From: Ctena decussata
Lineage: Eukaryota; Mollusca; Bivalvia; Lucinida; Lucinidae
DNA: 64,000 nt
Reading direction: 5' to 3'
Assembly: GCA_963989385.1 (NCBI GenBank)
Contig: OZ022502.1
Location: 13,441,001 to 13,505,000, forward strand
The notes beneath the pieces were generated by a model, which saw only the letters and a list, made by a program, of their open reading frames with translations, searched no databases and was not told the DNA's origin. The position numbers were made by a program, and so were the translations under genes. Below are positions 20,653 through 32,300 of this stretch, in pieces; within the stretch, counting starts at the first letter, position 1, and each line of letters opens with the position of its first letter.

Positions 20653-22145
20653 CCTAAAAACAGTAATGGTGCGTAATGGAGCGTAATGATGCGTAATTTA
20701 GCGTAATGTCACTGTAAAGATGGAAATATTGCTTGAAAATGACCGTGTATCTTTGTTACTGTCCAGAACTTCAATTCGGAGATTGTTTTCTCCCACCTTT
20801 GCCTATATAAGATAGGCTCTCAGCTCATATAAGAAAATTCTATCTTATACCTGGCAACATCTTTCTTATATTAGCAACCAGACTTTTTCAATTTTTGACT
20901 AATATTTTAATTTTAAATGAACAAAATGGACACGTCAGCATGTCGAATGACGTTTAATAGCAGATCATGGGTTTGTGATGTCACTCAATTTTAATGACGT
21001 CACTAAAACCGGTTAAAAACGTCGCTAGCTAACTTGACGCGCGTGACGTGAGAGGCTAAGTTGCATTTTGTTTACACCCTCTGGAAGATAAAATAGTCCA
21101 CATATCGTGTTTTCCGTCTAATTCTGAGGTGCAAACTGTGTTTACACCAATTTTAGAGCCCGATAAACACACTGGGCTGGTCAGAATTTACTTCAGATCA
21201 TCGGTTAAAAAGTTAGAATTTTCCTGTTCTGAAGCCTAATCCGACTTGGGGGGACTAAAATCCGCTAACAGTGTGAGAAAAATAATCCATCATGAGCCAG
21301 TCCATGTAGGATAGGTAAATCTCACCCTCGGGGTCGGAATTTCAACCAGGGACTCGGCAAGCCTCGTCCCTGGTTGAAATTCCGACCCCTCGGGTGAGAT
21401 ATCCCTATCCTGCATGGACACTCATGATGGATTGTTATATTCTTCAGAAAATGTTCAGAAGATCGCATGATAATTAAATGTAAATAGTATAGGCACTAGG
21501 ATGTAGCTCCTCAAATCATACGTTAACCCAATGATAAATTTGAATTTATGTCCGTATATTTTTGTTTATTTGTTGTTTTCATCCTTGTTGTTGACTTATT
21601 GGTTTGCAAAATTTGGGTCAGCCATTCTCATGCCGTAAACTATGTTGTATTTCAGGAGATGACTTTCATAAAAGCGTTTCGCTTACCATCAGATCCTGTA
21701 CCATATTGTATATTGTACTGTTTTGTAACCATGTAGTGTGTAGTAAATAAAATATTGTTTAAACCAACCCAATGATAAAATTTTTATCCTTACTTTATTA
21801 TTATTACCTTTTTAACCAGAGATTGTTGATTTGCAACTTATCATTAGGGATTTCTGCAAATATATAGTATTAAAACGTTGTTTTAGCAAACTGAAATGAC
21901 ATTTGAATATTTAGTATAAGTCACTTACATCTATCAAACCAATGTGCAAAACGCCTGTGTCATAAACAACGCAGCCGTGTTTCTAAACCAAAACAGTAGG
22001 CCTATCTCCTGAGGATTAGTCACAGTCTCAGGGCGCAGAGAAACATTTATATATATTCCAGATTATTTGTAATAACATAAAAAACAATACATTACGCATC
22101 TTTACGCATCATTACGCTACATTACGCATCATTACTGTATTTAGG
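20653..22145. mobile_element. Non-autonomous DNA transposon with GCGTAATG terminal arrays
   Basis: The ends are CCTAAAAACAGTAATGGTGC followed by GCGTAATG-type repeats, and their complement (GCATCATTACTGTATTTAGG). The terminal inverted repeats are themselves short tandem arrays of [ag]tGCGTAATGg-like units (20669-20712; 22088-22135). The interior has no transposase. It contains a nested near-perfect palindrome at 21285-21440 (CATCATGAGCCAGTCCATGT .. ACTCATGATGG, with the centre ACTCGGCAAGCCTCG). The frame at 21548-21736 is not recognisable. Confidence 0.75.
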
Positions 22146-22501
22146 TACATCGCATATAGTATGTTGAATTGTTGGTCCTCCTTATTTGACCAGGCTTGGT
22201 TGTATCTCAAGTACAGTGAGAATAGGGAGCGCCAGTCTATGTAATTATTTTATGTAACTATATGGATGTGCTGGAATATGTTTACTTTTCTGCTCTGAGA
22301 TTATATGGTCTATTTCGTCATCCGAAGCCACACTTTTCCAGCTGCCCATTTTCACTGCTTTTATTAGCCCAAAATAAAGAATGAATTGAAATCGCGCTTC
22401 CTCGCAATAAACCCAGAGTTTTGAATACAACACTCCAGCTATTTCTGAGATACTGGTGGATAAAATATTGCTGTCGGAAGTTATACATGTCAAAATAATC
22501 T

Positions 22502-22806
22502 TACTACTCAAAGTTTGCTATGCACCAAGAATATTTAAGTACATAGATTATGTTATAGTTGCAATAATCTTATGATTTTTTTTACATATCAATTAGTGAT
22601 TTCTTAAATGTTGTAGACAAAAGTGTTCACGTTCTCACTGTGCTTTAAATGTTATTTTAGAAATACAAATATATCTCATGCAAACTTTACAATGCTGTGT
22701 GAAATATTTGGTGCTTAGCAAAGTTTAGTTTAAACAATATTTATTCATATAAACAGCAATCACAATAATTTATACACAATAAGCGAATAGCAAACTTTGA
22801 GTAGTA
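22502..22806. repeat. MITE with TACTACTCAAAGTTTGCTAT ends
   Basis: The terminal inverted repeats TACTACTCAAAGTTTGCTAT and ATAGCAAACTTTGAGTAGTA flank about 260 bases of A+T-rich sequence. TA at both borders suggests a TA target duplication, as in the Tc1/mariner group. The sequence between 22145 and 22500 shows no feature beyond a spurious frame. Confidence 0.7.
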
Positions 22807-22869
22807 TATGATAAGTTATATTGAAATATACGATAAATTAGTCAACCGCTTCCTATTTTTTCATTCACT

Positions 22870-23035
22870 GTGCTCTGCAGAATTGTCTTTGCTAAGCCAG
22901 AAGACCATGAAAGTATGGCCAAAACCACTTCAATTTCCGTTTCTCTACCACGTCAGGAGTTCGTCATATTCTCCGATGGCTGCTTGGATCTTTCTGTGCA
23001 TCCACATTTACCGAAGGCTACTGAACATCTACTAG
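22870..23035 (-). mobile_element. RTE fragment (C-terminal end), minus orientation
   Basis: The minus strand matches the C-terminal part of the RTE at 20060-20240, base for base over most of its length: the complements of TTTGCTAAGCCAGAAGACCA and GTTCGTCATATTCTCCGATG correspond to the segment coding for the WFGHV region. It is followed at 23020-23090 by a palindrome, CTACTAGGACCGCGTCACGC and its mirror, that repeats the fragment's end in inverted form. Confidence 0.75.
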
Positions 23036-23336
23036 GACCGCGTCACGCGGTCCTAGTAGATGTCCAGTAGCCTTCGGTAGCATCTCATCTCATAAAAGTA
23101 AAAAGTATGCAAAGACCAGGAACTGAAACAATCAAAATCCAAATCCAGCCCTCAAACCATAGTTGGAAACAACTAAGATTACAAATAATCAAGATACAGA
23201 GAACATATGGCCAACCGAGTGAGCAGCTTGTTCCCAAAAGGTGGCCACTCAGCAACCCAAACCGAACCAAAAATAATAAGAACATACATAAGGTAAAACA
23301 TCACATAAGCCTGCGTTCTTTGGTCTAACTCTGCTG

Positions 23337-23624
23337 TCAAGGTCTATAACCCATAGGAATACAGAAGTACGAATGTGACAAATGGGGCGCATCAGTTTCA
23401 GCTTTGGTCCAAGAGATATAATAGTCATACCATGGTTTGTCCGCTTGTACGAGGAGATAACCCACGAGCTTATCTACATTTTTATCTTGTGCAGGTATTG
23501 TAAGTATGGCCCATGTTCCTACTTTTGAGTGTGTTCTCTGCTCTTGAAGGAACTCTTTAAAATTTAATTTGACTTCACTGCAGCTGTTGTGTTCCAAGAC
23601 GGTACTTCTGTTGTGGTTCCTCAA
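23337..23624 (-). pseudogene. Unidentified open frame, 95 codons
   Basis: This frame has a protein-like composition (KVGTWAILTIPAQ, VGYLLVQADKPWYDYYISW) with no repeat low-complexity, and stands out from the surrounding noise. I do not recognise it. A decayed copy of its first part lies on the minus strand at about 38325-38392 (complement of GCTCTGCTCTTGAAGGAAC), so it probably belongs to a dispersed element and not to a single-copy gene. No convincing splice sites were matched. Confidence 0.3.
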
Positions 23625-23889
23625 CGTTTCGTGTTCTTATGTCCGCTTGTCTGTGGTCTTCCAGCAATATGGAATAGCTGCCCACTTTGCTTTTTGTTTT
23701 GTTTTGTAATGCAAAATTATAAAAATAGGTAAAAAATAGATATTCATGTTGTTTTCAGATGGTGTGGCTGAATGACCACCTGTTTGACAGAAAGCTATTC
23801 ATTTGGTTTGCTGTGCGTGTCTTTCGTGACTTTTGTCAATTCATATACTTCTTTTCCTTTTGATTTTAGGGCGGGGGATATGGGACCAG

Positions 23890-24111
23890 GGGCCGTATTC
23901 ATAAAGCCACTTAAGTCGTTGCTATGCGGTTGCTAAGGCTAAATATCTATAAAGGAGATTCCCTATAACTATGAAATTTGGTCTGGAGGAACAGTCTTAC
24001 AAAGACTGTTCCTCCAGACCAAATTTCATAGTTGTATGGAATCTCCTTCAAAGAAATTAAGCCTTAGCAACAGCATAGCAACCACTTAAGTCGTTTTATG
24101 AATACGGCTCC
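23890..24111. repeat. Long palindrome (GGCCGTATTCATAAA..)
   Basis: The arms of about 105 bases start GGCCGTATTCATAAAGCCAC and end CGTTTTATGAATACGGCTCC. The inner 60 bases per side (GAAATTTGGTCTGGAGGAAC) are perfect. Typical of a short fold-back DNA element; could extrude a cruciform. Confidence 0.8.
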
Positions 24112-24279
24112 AGATTGTATTCGTTCCTGATCATTGTCAATCTTTTTTACTTTAGAATAATTACACAAGAAATAAGTCAACTTACCATTAGAATGAGGCG
24201 TATGGTCAGGACTTATTTCCTTCCTTTACAAAGAAAGCAATGATCGTAGTACAGTCAGGTCACGAGTTTACAGTTTGAT

Positions 24280-25195
24280 CACCTCTAAAGACTCCTCATT
24301 GGACGAATGAAGAAGAACTCAGCAAAATGATGCGAAAAAGAATTTTTCAGAAAAGAGGGACACCAGATAATTTGGCAAACTTGAGAGAAACTGAGACAGA
24401 ATACTTTAAGGTGTGTTTTCCTGGATTTAAGAAACATGTACCAAGATAGAAACATAGTCAAGTCCTTAATATAGATGGCAAGGGTTTAAAAAGTTCACAA
24501 CTCACCAAGATGACAATATAGATGGAGTGGTGCCGTTACTAAACGAAAATAAATCAGTGTTTGGTGAATGGAAACTAGCTAAGGTTAAATCTACATACAT
24601 ATAAATGAGAAGTTATTGAGTTAAGCTTGTGGATGATGGGACTGAACTAAACGATGGTAAATGATTATCAATGTGGACGAAACGGAATTTTATGTTTTCG
24701 AGAAAGAATGGGGATGGCATAAAGACGAGGCCCTATTAAAGTGAATGGAAAGAAAGGTAAAACTGACAGAAGCACCCACATTACTGGGTATAACTTTGGA
24801 TTCTAGGTTGACTTTCCAGAAGCACAAAGAACATGTAGAAAGAGATGCGTTAAAGCAGAGCATCGTTAACCGTGGTAAGATGACCAGAGGAGATCAGTGC
24901 AAGAAAGGTGTTCAAATTATATCAAAGCCCTGTTCTTTCAACTTTGGAATATGGTGCTGGTGTGTGGCAAATATGTAATAGTGAACAGTTGAACAAAAGG
25001 AAGTGTCTCGCATTGTGCGTAGGAACACCAGCAACAGGTTTAGATGCACTGAAAGTGAAGTCAGGAATTATGTCACTTTATCTACGATGAGAAGAACTGT
25101 TAGCGAGAAAAATTGCAAAAATCATGGCAAAAAAAAAATTGAGGACATTGCTAAGTGTTTTGAAAGTTTTAAGGTGAAAGAGGCCGAACCATAAT
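24280..25195 (+). mobile_element. Heavily decayed LINE with internal deletion
   Basis: 24290-24420 reads like an endonuclease-RT linker (LSKMMRKRIFQKRGTPDNLA). 24660-24720 carries a KTEFYVFS-type segment after the RT box. 24745 onward gives LLGITLDSRLTFQKH, then in a shifted frame LYQSPVLSTLEYGAGVWQIC and CVGTPATGLDALKV, the thumb/C-terminal region. The palm with the xxDD box is missing between them. Many frameshifts. Clade not assigned. Confidence 0.7.
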
Positions 25196-25415
25196 ATCAG
25201 TATAACTTTAGACATCATCAATGAAGCTTTCGAAGAGTTCATTCGGGACACTAGAAGATTTGATAAACCTGAAACGTTAATCACTGATTTGGGGCAAAGA
25301 CAAAAATCTGCATAAAACACTCAAAATACCACTGATCTTTCCAAAACTTAGCATATGCCTTCTTTATGTTGTTTCTCACAATTCAGACTCTCGAAATGCA
25401 GCATTTGTTAATGTT

Positions 25416-25985
25416 AAAAAGTGTTTTTATAGGAAAGATCAAAGGGTAATTTTGTGCGCAACAATCTGAAAAAATAATATTGTTATTGAAAATATACTTA
25501 GTGCTAAGAGTTCCTTGTTGCATAATGGAGAGCGTCCTAGCAATTATTGTTTCAAACTCTTTCACACATTATCAGGCTGAGCAGATGAAAAAAGATGCGG
25601 TCTGTGTCCAATTTTTTTTGTCAAAACACACAGGTGAGACTATTTTAACAAGGTTGAACAATTTCATCTACACACCATTGATCATGTAAGTAATGTATTA
25701 TTTATACTGTAGGTGTTACGTAAGTATGCTTGCCTACCCTATATTTAATAAATGCATTTAGTGTACATTACCTTGTACATGGCTGAACATTTGAGAAAAG
25801 GCTACCGTTTTCATCTTGTCTACATTACAATTTGAGAAAGAGTTGGAATAAATAATTGCTAGGACGCTCTTCATTATGCAATAACGCACCTTCAGTACTA
25901 CGTAAATTTTTAAGAACGATGTTATTTTTTTTTATTATTGCTCAGAAGACTACCCTTTGATCTTTCCTTATAAAAACACTTTTTT
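25416..25985. mobile_element. Fold-back element with about 150-base arms
   Basis: The left arm, AAAAAGTGTTTTTATAGGAA to about 25565, is the inverted, slightly diverged copy of 25838-25985. Both include GATCAAAGGGTA and GAGCGTCCTAGCAATTAT. A loop of about 270 bases carries no recognisable gene. TTAA-like sequence at both borders is possible but not exact. Confidence 0.75.
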
Positions 25986-26189
25986 TTAAGCAGCATGTAG
26001 TCTATTTTGTATTCTAAACTGTAAAGGACAACAAAAATAAGAAGTCTGCTAACTTTCAGGGAGATACCTTACTTTTTTATGGTTTTATGCAGATTTTTAC
26101 ATTTACCATAAATCACCACCTTAAACTGCAAAATGAATCCCAATCTGACTTGAAAATCTAAGTTGTAAATATAAAAGGTGTGAACTTGA

Positions 26190-26405
26190 AAACACAACAA
26201 CAACAACAAAAAAACAACAACAAAAACAACAACAACAGAAAACCAACCCATAAAATAATAATAATAAAACGCCTGAGTTGGCTTAACACAAATGAACTGA
26301 AGCGACATTGCAGCTGAAGAAGCTATAGAGTACCAGAGTAACCAGGAACATACCTGAGAGTTAATTCGGCCAGAGGGCTGTAACAACAACAACAACAACA
26401 ACAAC
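26190..26405. repeat. AAC/AAT trinucleotide microsatellites
   Basis: (AAC)n runs at 26194-26236 and 26382-26404 and an AAT run near 26252. They give Leu/Val-rich frames on the minus strand that are not genes. A smaller AAC run lies at 28218-28240. Confidence 0.85.
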
Positions 26406-26429
26406 TCCCCATGGGAAGCCTCAGCCCAC

Positions 26430-28640
26430 TAAGTCGTAATAGCCTTGCATTTTTAATAGCTAATAAAATCAAAGCAACATCACCTCAGCTAAAGAACGGA
26501 ATATTGTATTAAATGACTTTGTAAGTTAGACACATTCATAATTTGACCTGACCTTTTATTGTCGTACTTTATTTGCCATAATTCGATCATAAACTTTCGT
26601 GGCACAAACCGATTTGATACACATAAAATTGTGTATTAGGTCAATTCTGTCAGTTAGTCTGCAAAATCCATATGGAAAGCAATTTGTCAAAACTGTAAGT
26701 ATGCTTTAGCATGCAGTTATTACGCTATTGAATCATGAATAATGACCATTTCGAAGCAAAACATAGTTCATATTGAAACAAGCGTTAGCTTTCTGAAAAG
26801 CCATGGGCTGTTGCTCATTTACTCATTGCTCAATTTGTGTTGTATAGATATCAGGAAGATAATCAGAGGACTGATCCCAGTCCAGCAGTTTAAAAGAAGA
26901 TTTTCAGTAAAGTGCTCACTGTGTTCTCAGGGTTCAATCCAGGATGCATTTTCACAACAATGGCACGCTTCAGTGTTCCCATTCACGTAGAATTGTGCGT
27001 GAATCACGCGGAAATCATTCTAATCACGCATAAATTTTGGGGCAAGAACGTGCATTCATGCGCATATGTTTCTCTCAAAAATATAAAAAAATCATCATTT
27101 TTCTTCATTCTATTGCGAGTCGGCCAGGCCAGATGATTTTTGTAGCCGAGAAGAGAGTCAGAAGTCGCTGTTTTGATCTGAAATGCGGGCCGTAGTAAGA
27201 TACCATGCTTTCATTCACGTCCGTCACATCCGTTCTACGGCCAATCAAATTCATTATTGGAAAACACTACCACTAATCGGCTGCATGAATATTAATGACA
27301 TGCGCAGTCATGTTGCGCACTAGAACTGTCATAATGGCCGACAGAATTTGTCAGTATTTTTGCGTTTATTTTCGCTGTTTCTGTTTGGAAACGGCACTTT
27401 CTATTTTCATTTGTAAAGGAATCCATCAAATGATTAATATTGGATAAAACGAGGACCGGAAAAAGGCATGACAGTCGTTTTCTTCATTTTTTCAGGCTTC
27501 AGTTAGAAGCACATCGGCACTTAGTAGTGTTTGTAAAAGAAGCGGACCAAGGGTTCCGGGTCATTTCGGCCAATGTCCATTTCGGCCTATAACTTTTTCG
27601 AGATAAAAAGTCATACCCGTAAATTTTACTTCATACCCGTAAATTTTACTTCATACCCGCAAATTTTATAGATAGGGGGTATAAAAACCCTCAGATTAAA
27701 ATTTGAGTGGGAACACTGCGCTTTGAAAGTCCTTGGCCCGTTTTCGAAAATCTGGTGCGCCAGATTGGCACAATCCAATGCATCAGCACTTTTCCAATTT
27801 GGTTGTGTGCCTGCATAACTTTTTTTTATAGCAGTATAGCTTTTTAAGCGGGTCAGTGTTTGAAGATGCTGTCAGAGGTATTGAAATGTGAGCGCAAAGC
27901 GTCGCACAACAACTTGGAGAGCGTGACTGGTAACCGGATAACACTATTCTAAACATGTTGACAGTGCAAACACAGAATCAATTTGGTGATTTTCTTTTCT
28001 GTTGGCGAAAATTCCACCAGACAAGCGAGAACGATTAAAGCGGATGACACCAAATTATGGAAAACAACTAAATCATGAAATGATGAAAAGGCTTGGAAAT
28101 CCTGTGCTAAAAAATTCAAAATGAGTGACTACAAAAAACTTCAGTTTCCTGGCTTTGTTAAGACAATGAGAATAAAATGATGACTTGCGGTATCATGTAT
28201 ACAGCAAAACAAAAATATGTCATCTGCCACAACAACAACAACAATAACACATTTACTCCTGTTGTATGGTAAGGCAGTAGTTACTGAGTTTTTAAAAAGT
28301 GCCAAAATACTGGTTATATGGTTGTAAAAAATGCTGGCCCATCCCAAAATTATGGTGGCCTCTTTACAAAATATTGATGGGCCACTGGCCCATTCTGACG
28401 AAATTCTGGATTGAACCTGTGTTCTGAGACATTGTTCCAATGAATGATCTTTAATTCTTTCTTCCTGATTCCAAGTTGAAAAAGTTCCTTATACAATTTA
28501 CATAGAAGTCTGCAATTACCATACAGCATTTCTGACTAATAAAATGCCTTTCACTATTGAAGAAAATTGCAAAAGAGCAGTACTAAAGTGTAGAGACTTG
28601 CATAGTCTGATGTATAAGAAACAAATGAAAGAAAAATCTG
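26430..28640. other. Intergenic stretch without a recognised gene
   Basis: A+T-rich sequence with only short chance frames. The one clear structure is a 21-base tandem unit (TCATACCCGTAAATTTTACT) repeated three times at 27610-27672. About 27230-27330 has a higher CpG content and CCAATC-like words but nothing I can call a promoter. Confidence 0.5.
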
Positions 28641-28649
28641 GTCTGTTTT

Positions 28650-28747
28650 TACATTTCTGACCAGTGACTTACATAGATAACTGTGACACTCGTCTCCGGT
28701 TAAATATAGGTATTTATCCAGTTGATGCGTGTTGTTTCACTGGACAG
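28650..28747 (+). promoter_or_regulatory. Candidate 5' untranslated exon of the YccV-domain gene
   Basis: A near-consensus donor, GGACAG|GTGAGTGA, ends at 28747. A matching acceptor, TTTATGTCAACAG, ends at 29154, 45 bases before the start codon. Splicing these would give a leader that still has the in-frame TGA at 29160. The left border of the exon and the promoter cannot be seen from sequence alone. Confidence 0.3.
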
Positions 28748-29198
28748 GTGAGTGACGAAAAAAAATCATTAATTTTATCGTCAGTTTATTTCGCATCGGG
28801 ACTAATTTTACTTGCATATAATTTCCGCCCATATTATCATTGTTTTATTTTATCTCTTCAAATATTGTGTTCTTACAAACATTAACATTAAATTGTGTAA
28901 GTAATTTCTGACATTTTGATAATCAAACTTGATGAGCCGTTATTGGGTAGTTTTACTTTTCATAGAAAAAACAGGTTAGCGGGATTTTCAAGATTTATTT
29001 TATGCATACGGTTTGTTACTATTGGCAAGTAAAAGCATCATAATTTCACTAATTATGCAGGGTTAACAGATTAAAGAGTAGAGACCACCGCCGACTTCAG
29101 TCAGCACTTGAGCTGTGCAGTTAAAATAACTCAAGTTTGTCTTTATGTCAACAGATATGTGAATCTGGATATTCCAACAGACTCAAGGTATTTATAGA

Positions 29199-29320
29199 AT
29201 GCCAGTGGACCGAGGGGCGGCTATTCAGCTGGGGTTATTGTTATTGGTAGTTCCAGCACAGTACCTCATTGCTCAGTGGTTTTCATCTACAGAATCTCAG
29301 AGAAGCTTTGCCATCAAAAA
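29199..29320 (+). CDS. YccV-like gene, exon 1 (start, hydrophobic segment)
   Basis: 40 codons plus two bases, ending AAAAA|GTAAGA. It encodes MPVDRGAAIQLGLLLLVVPA and continues to SQRSFAIK. Only a few polar residues precede the hydrophobic stretch, as in a signal peptide or type II/III anchor. Confidence 0.85.
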
Positions 29321-32300
29321 GTAAGAATGTTTGTCTGTGAGCCTCCTTTTTAAAGTATAAAACAAATGTCAGATTGATCAGTTGCATGCTAAAAAAACAA
29401 CTAATTTTTGAATCCTTAATATGCATTGTGAATACATATCCCTTATGTGGGCATTTACTGCTTATTAAGGAGAAACATTTTATGTGAAAGCCCTTTTCAA
29501 GTTTCTGGGATTTTTGCTGTGGATTCTATGTAAAATGTAATGTTATTTCTGTTTAAGAGTGAACCATATTTTGAAAGGTTTCATCACGCTGGAATTTTAT
29601 TAGGAAGTCCCAAAAAATGTCTGGAAAAAAAAATGTTGTAAAAGCATAATGGTGTACTCATTTGTTTGATGCTCCTTACACCTGTAATTTTTGTAATGAT
29701 GCATAATAAAAGAAAACCATGTCAGTGTCTTTTAATATCAAGTTTATCAGGCTCGACCAGAAGCATGTGTCGGACTGGCTCAGCAAGTCTCACCATTCTT
29801 AAAATACTTCAAGTCTCGCCTGATGAACTTGATATCAGAAGACACTAACATGGTATTCTCTACAGAGCTCTAGATAAGACGGAGTATTTGATGATAATTA
29901 GGGATAATTTTTGTTAATTCTGCATAAAAACATATGTTGTGACCCCTCATCTGAACCGTCTCAACGAGACGGTTCAGATGAGGGGTCACAACATATGGTT
30001 TTGATGAGAAATAAAAAAAATTATCCTTAATTATCATCAAATACTCCCTCTTATCAAGAGCTCTGTCTCTATTTACAGCCTAGTCAGCGAGGCGGCTCAT
30101 TTCAAGGATCAGTATTTATCATGGAAATCCTGGCGTAAATGGTGTGTACAGATAATAAATAGGATCTCTCCTTCCTCTACAACTCCCTATTTTGAGGGGC
30201 AAGATGATCCTAATGGACAATCGCCAGCTATTGAAGTTATAAGCTACAAGGACCCACAAGGTTTTTTTGCTGGTAGGTAAACTATTACATACATTCATTA
30301 AACCTCCTTTTTTTTGGCTCCAAAAGGTGAACAAACACACAGGTCTAAGAACCATAAGTAATTCCACAAAATAATTTCATCTCTAGAAAATCAGTTTGTG
30401 GCAGTTCTCCTAGGAACATCATAAAACTGTAACAGTAATTGTGGTGGAAAAGCTAAATTGAGCCGTGACACGAGAAAACCAACAATGTGGTTGTTCGCCC
30501 AGCGCAGACTCAGATCAGCCCAGGCTGATCTGAGTCTGCACTGGGCAAACAACCACTTTGTTGGTTTTCTCGTGTCACGGCTCAATTAATAATGCAGTTA
30601 GTACTTTTTATATTACAAAAATTTTGCGCAGTGCTGGACTACAAATTGTCTAACTTGGCATAGATTTTGAAAGCAACAATGTTCCATTGGCATCAATGGC
30701 GATTTCATATAAATTTAAAGTAACTGAAGCAGAGTTGTGCTCTTCAAGTATAGGGTGAATAAATGAACTGAAATAGTCATTTAGTTGTTTTCTACTAGTA
30801 CCACAATGACTATATCATGATACATTGAACAGAATTTCAAGTGAACATAAAAAAGACACTTAAGTCAGTGGGAACTTACCATAGTTGAATTACTTTTGGC
30901 CCTTGACAGTAGATATATGCAAATAATATAGACCTGTCACTCATCAGACTGCCCAAAAAGTGCAGTCTTTGCAGGTTCTACTCTGTTGCATTTGAATTTT
31001 TCCTGTAAAAAATCCTGAAATCATTTTAATATATAAACTAGTCTAACTGCGAGAAAGATTATTTTATGCTTTTTGAAAAATATTGTAGAAATGATAGGCG
31101 GCTTGGGTTTAATGATGAGGAGTGGGAAAAGCAACAATATTACATATACATGTACATTGGGGGGAAACGTGACCGTGTGACATTATTTGACAAAATTTTG
31201 GTTTTGACCATTTCGATTTTTTGAATCCACTTCAAATGCAAGAATGCGATTTCTCTGTGTATTTAATAGATAGATAAGAAATTTGTTGGGTGTGAGCCAT
31301 AAGTTAGTGCAACCATTTCAGAAACCATTTCATATAATTCTGTTCTGTATATGCAATTGCAAAGACTTCAACACTTAAGTAAACAACAGTAGTCCTAGAT
31401 TTTATGACTCTAAACCTTATATAGGAAAAAGCAAGAAGATTGCATCAAACTGGAAAAGTTCCATAGATGGCTGCCTCTGTGATTGTAAACAAATATGGCA
31501 TCAGGGTCACATTATGTTTCCCTACCCTGATATTGTAGGGATATTTTCAAAATAATATGCAGCCTCTTTATAACATGGATAAGAGCCCATAGAATGGTAT
31601 AATGTTATAAGTGAATAAAACCATGATGAGACTGTTATGTGTAGTTATTACAGAGTACTGAGCAGATTTGCTTGGTTCCCTAAATAGCACTGCAGTAACT
31701 TCCCAGTAAGAGTCTGCTGTAGCTAGGCAGTTATTTTAAATGACCTACACAGAAGGAGTGATTTCTTTCATTAAGCCAAATTTGCTTTTATTTAAAAAAT
31801 CGAGCTAGAAAGTCATCATAACTGTTAGGGACACCCACCTCCAAATCCCGATATTTAAAAGTTTTATTCTCTTTTTCTTACTTTTCAGAATCAACAGAGC
31901 CCAGGGACCCCCGACCCCCATCAGTTAAATACAGAGTGGGTCAGGTTGTAAAACATAAAAGATGGGGTTACCGTGGTATCATTATCGGCTGGGATGAGGT
32001 GGCTAAGGTATGTACAACAAAGATGCAATGAAGGGGGTTAAATACACCATGGGCCCATTTGTTCAAAACTAACAACATTGTTACATAACGAGACATTAAA
32101 TTTTCAAACATATAATAAGTAATTAATACAGCCATTTCTTTTATGCCCCTGCATCATATGATGCCGGGGGCATATAGTGTTTCGGTTGTGCATATGTGTG
32201 TACGTTATAATGTACGTACGTATGTCCGTCTGTACGTCCATACGTACGTGATCCTGTTAGACACAGGTTAACATTTTTGTAAGAGGTAGATTTCAGGGTT

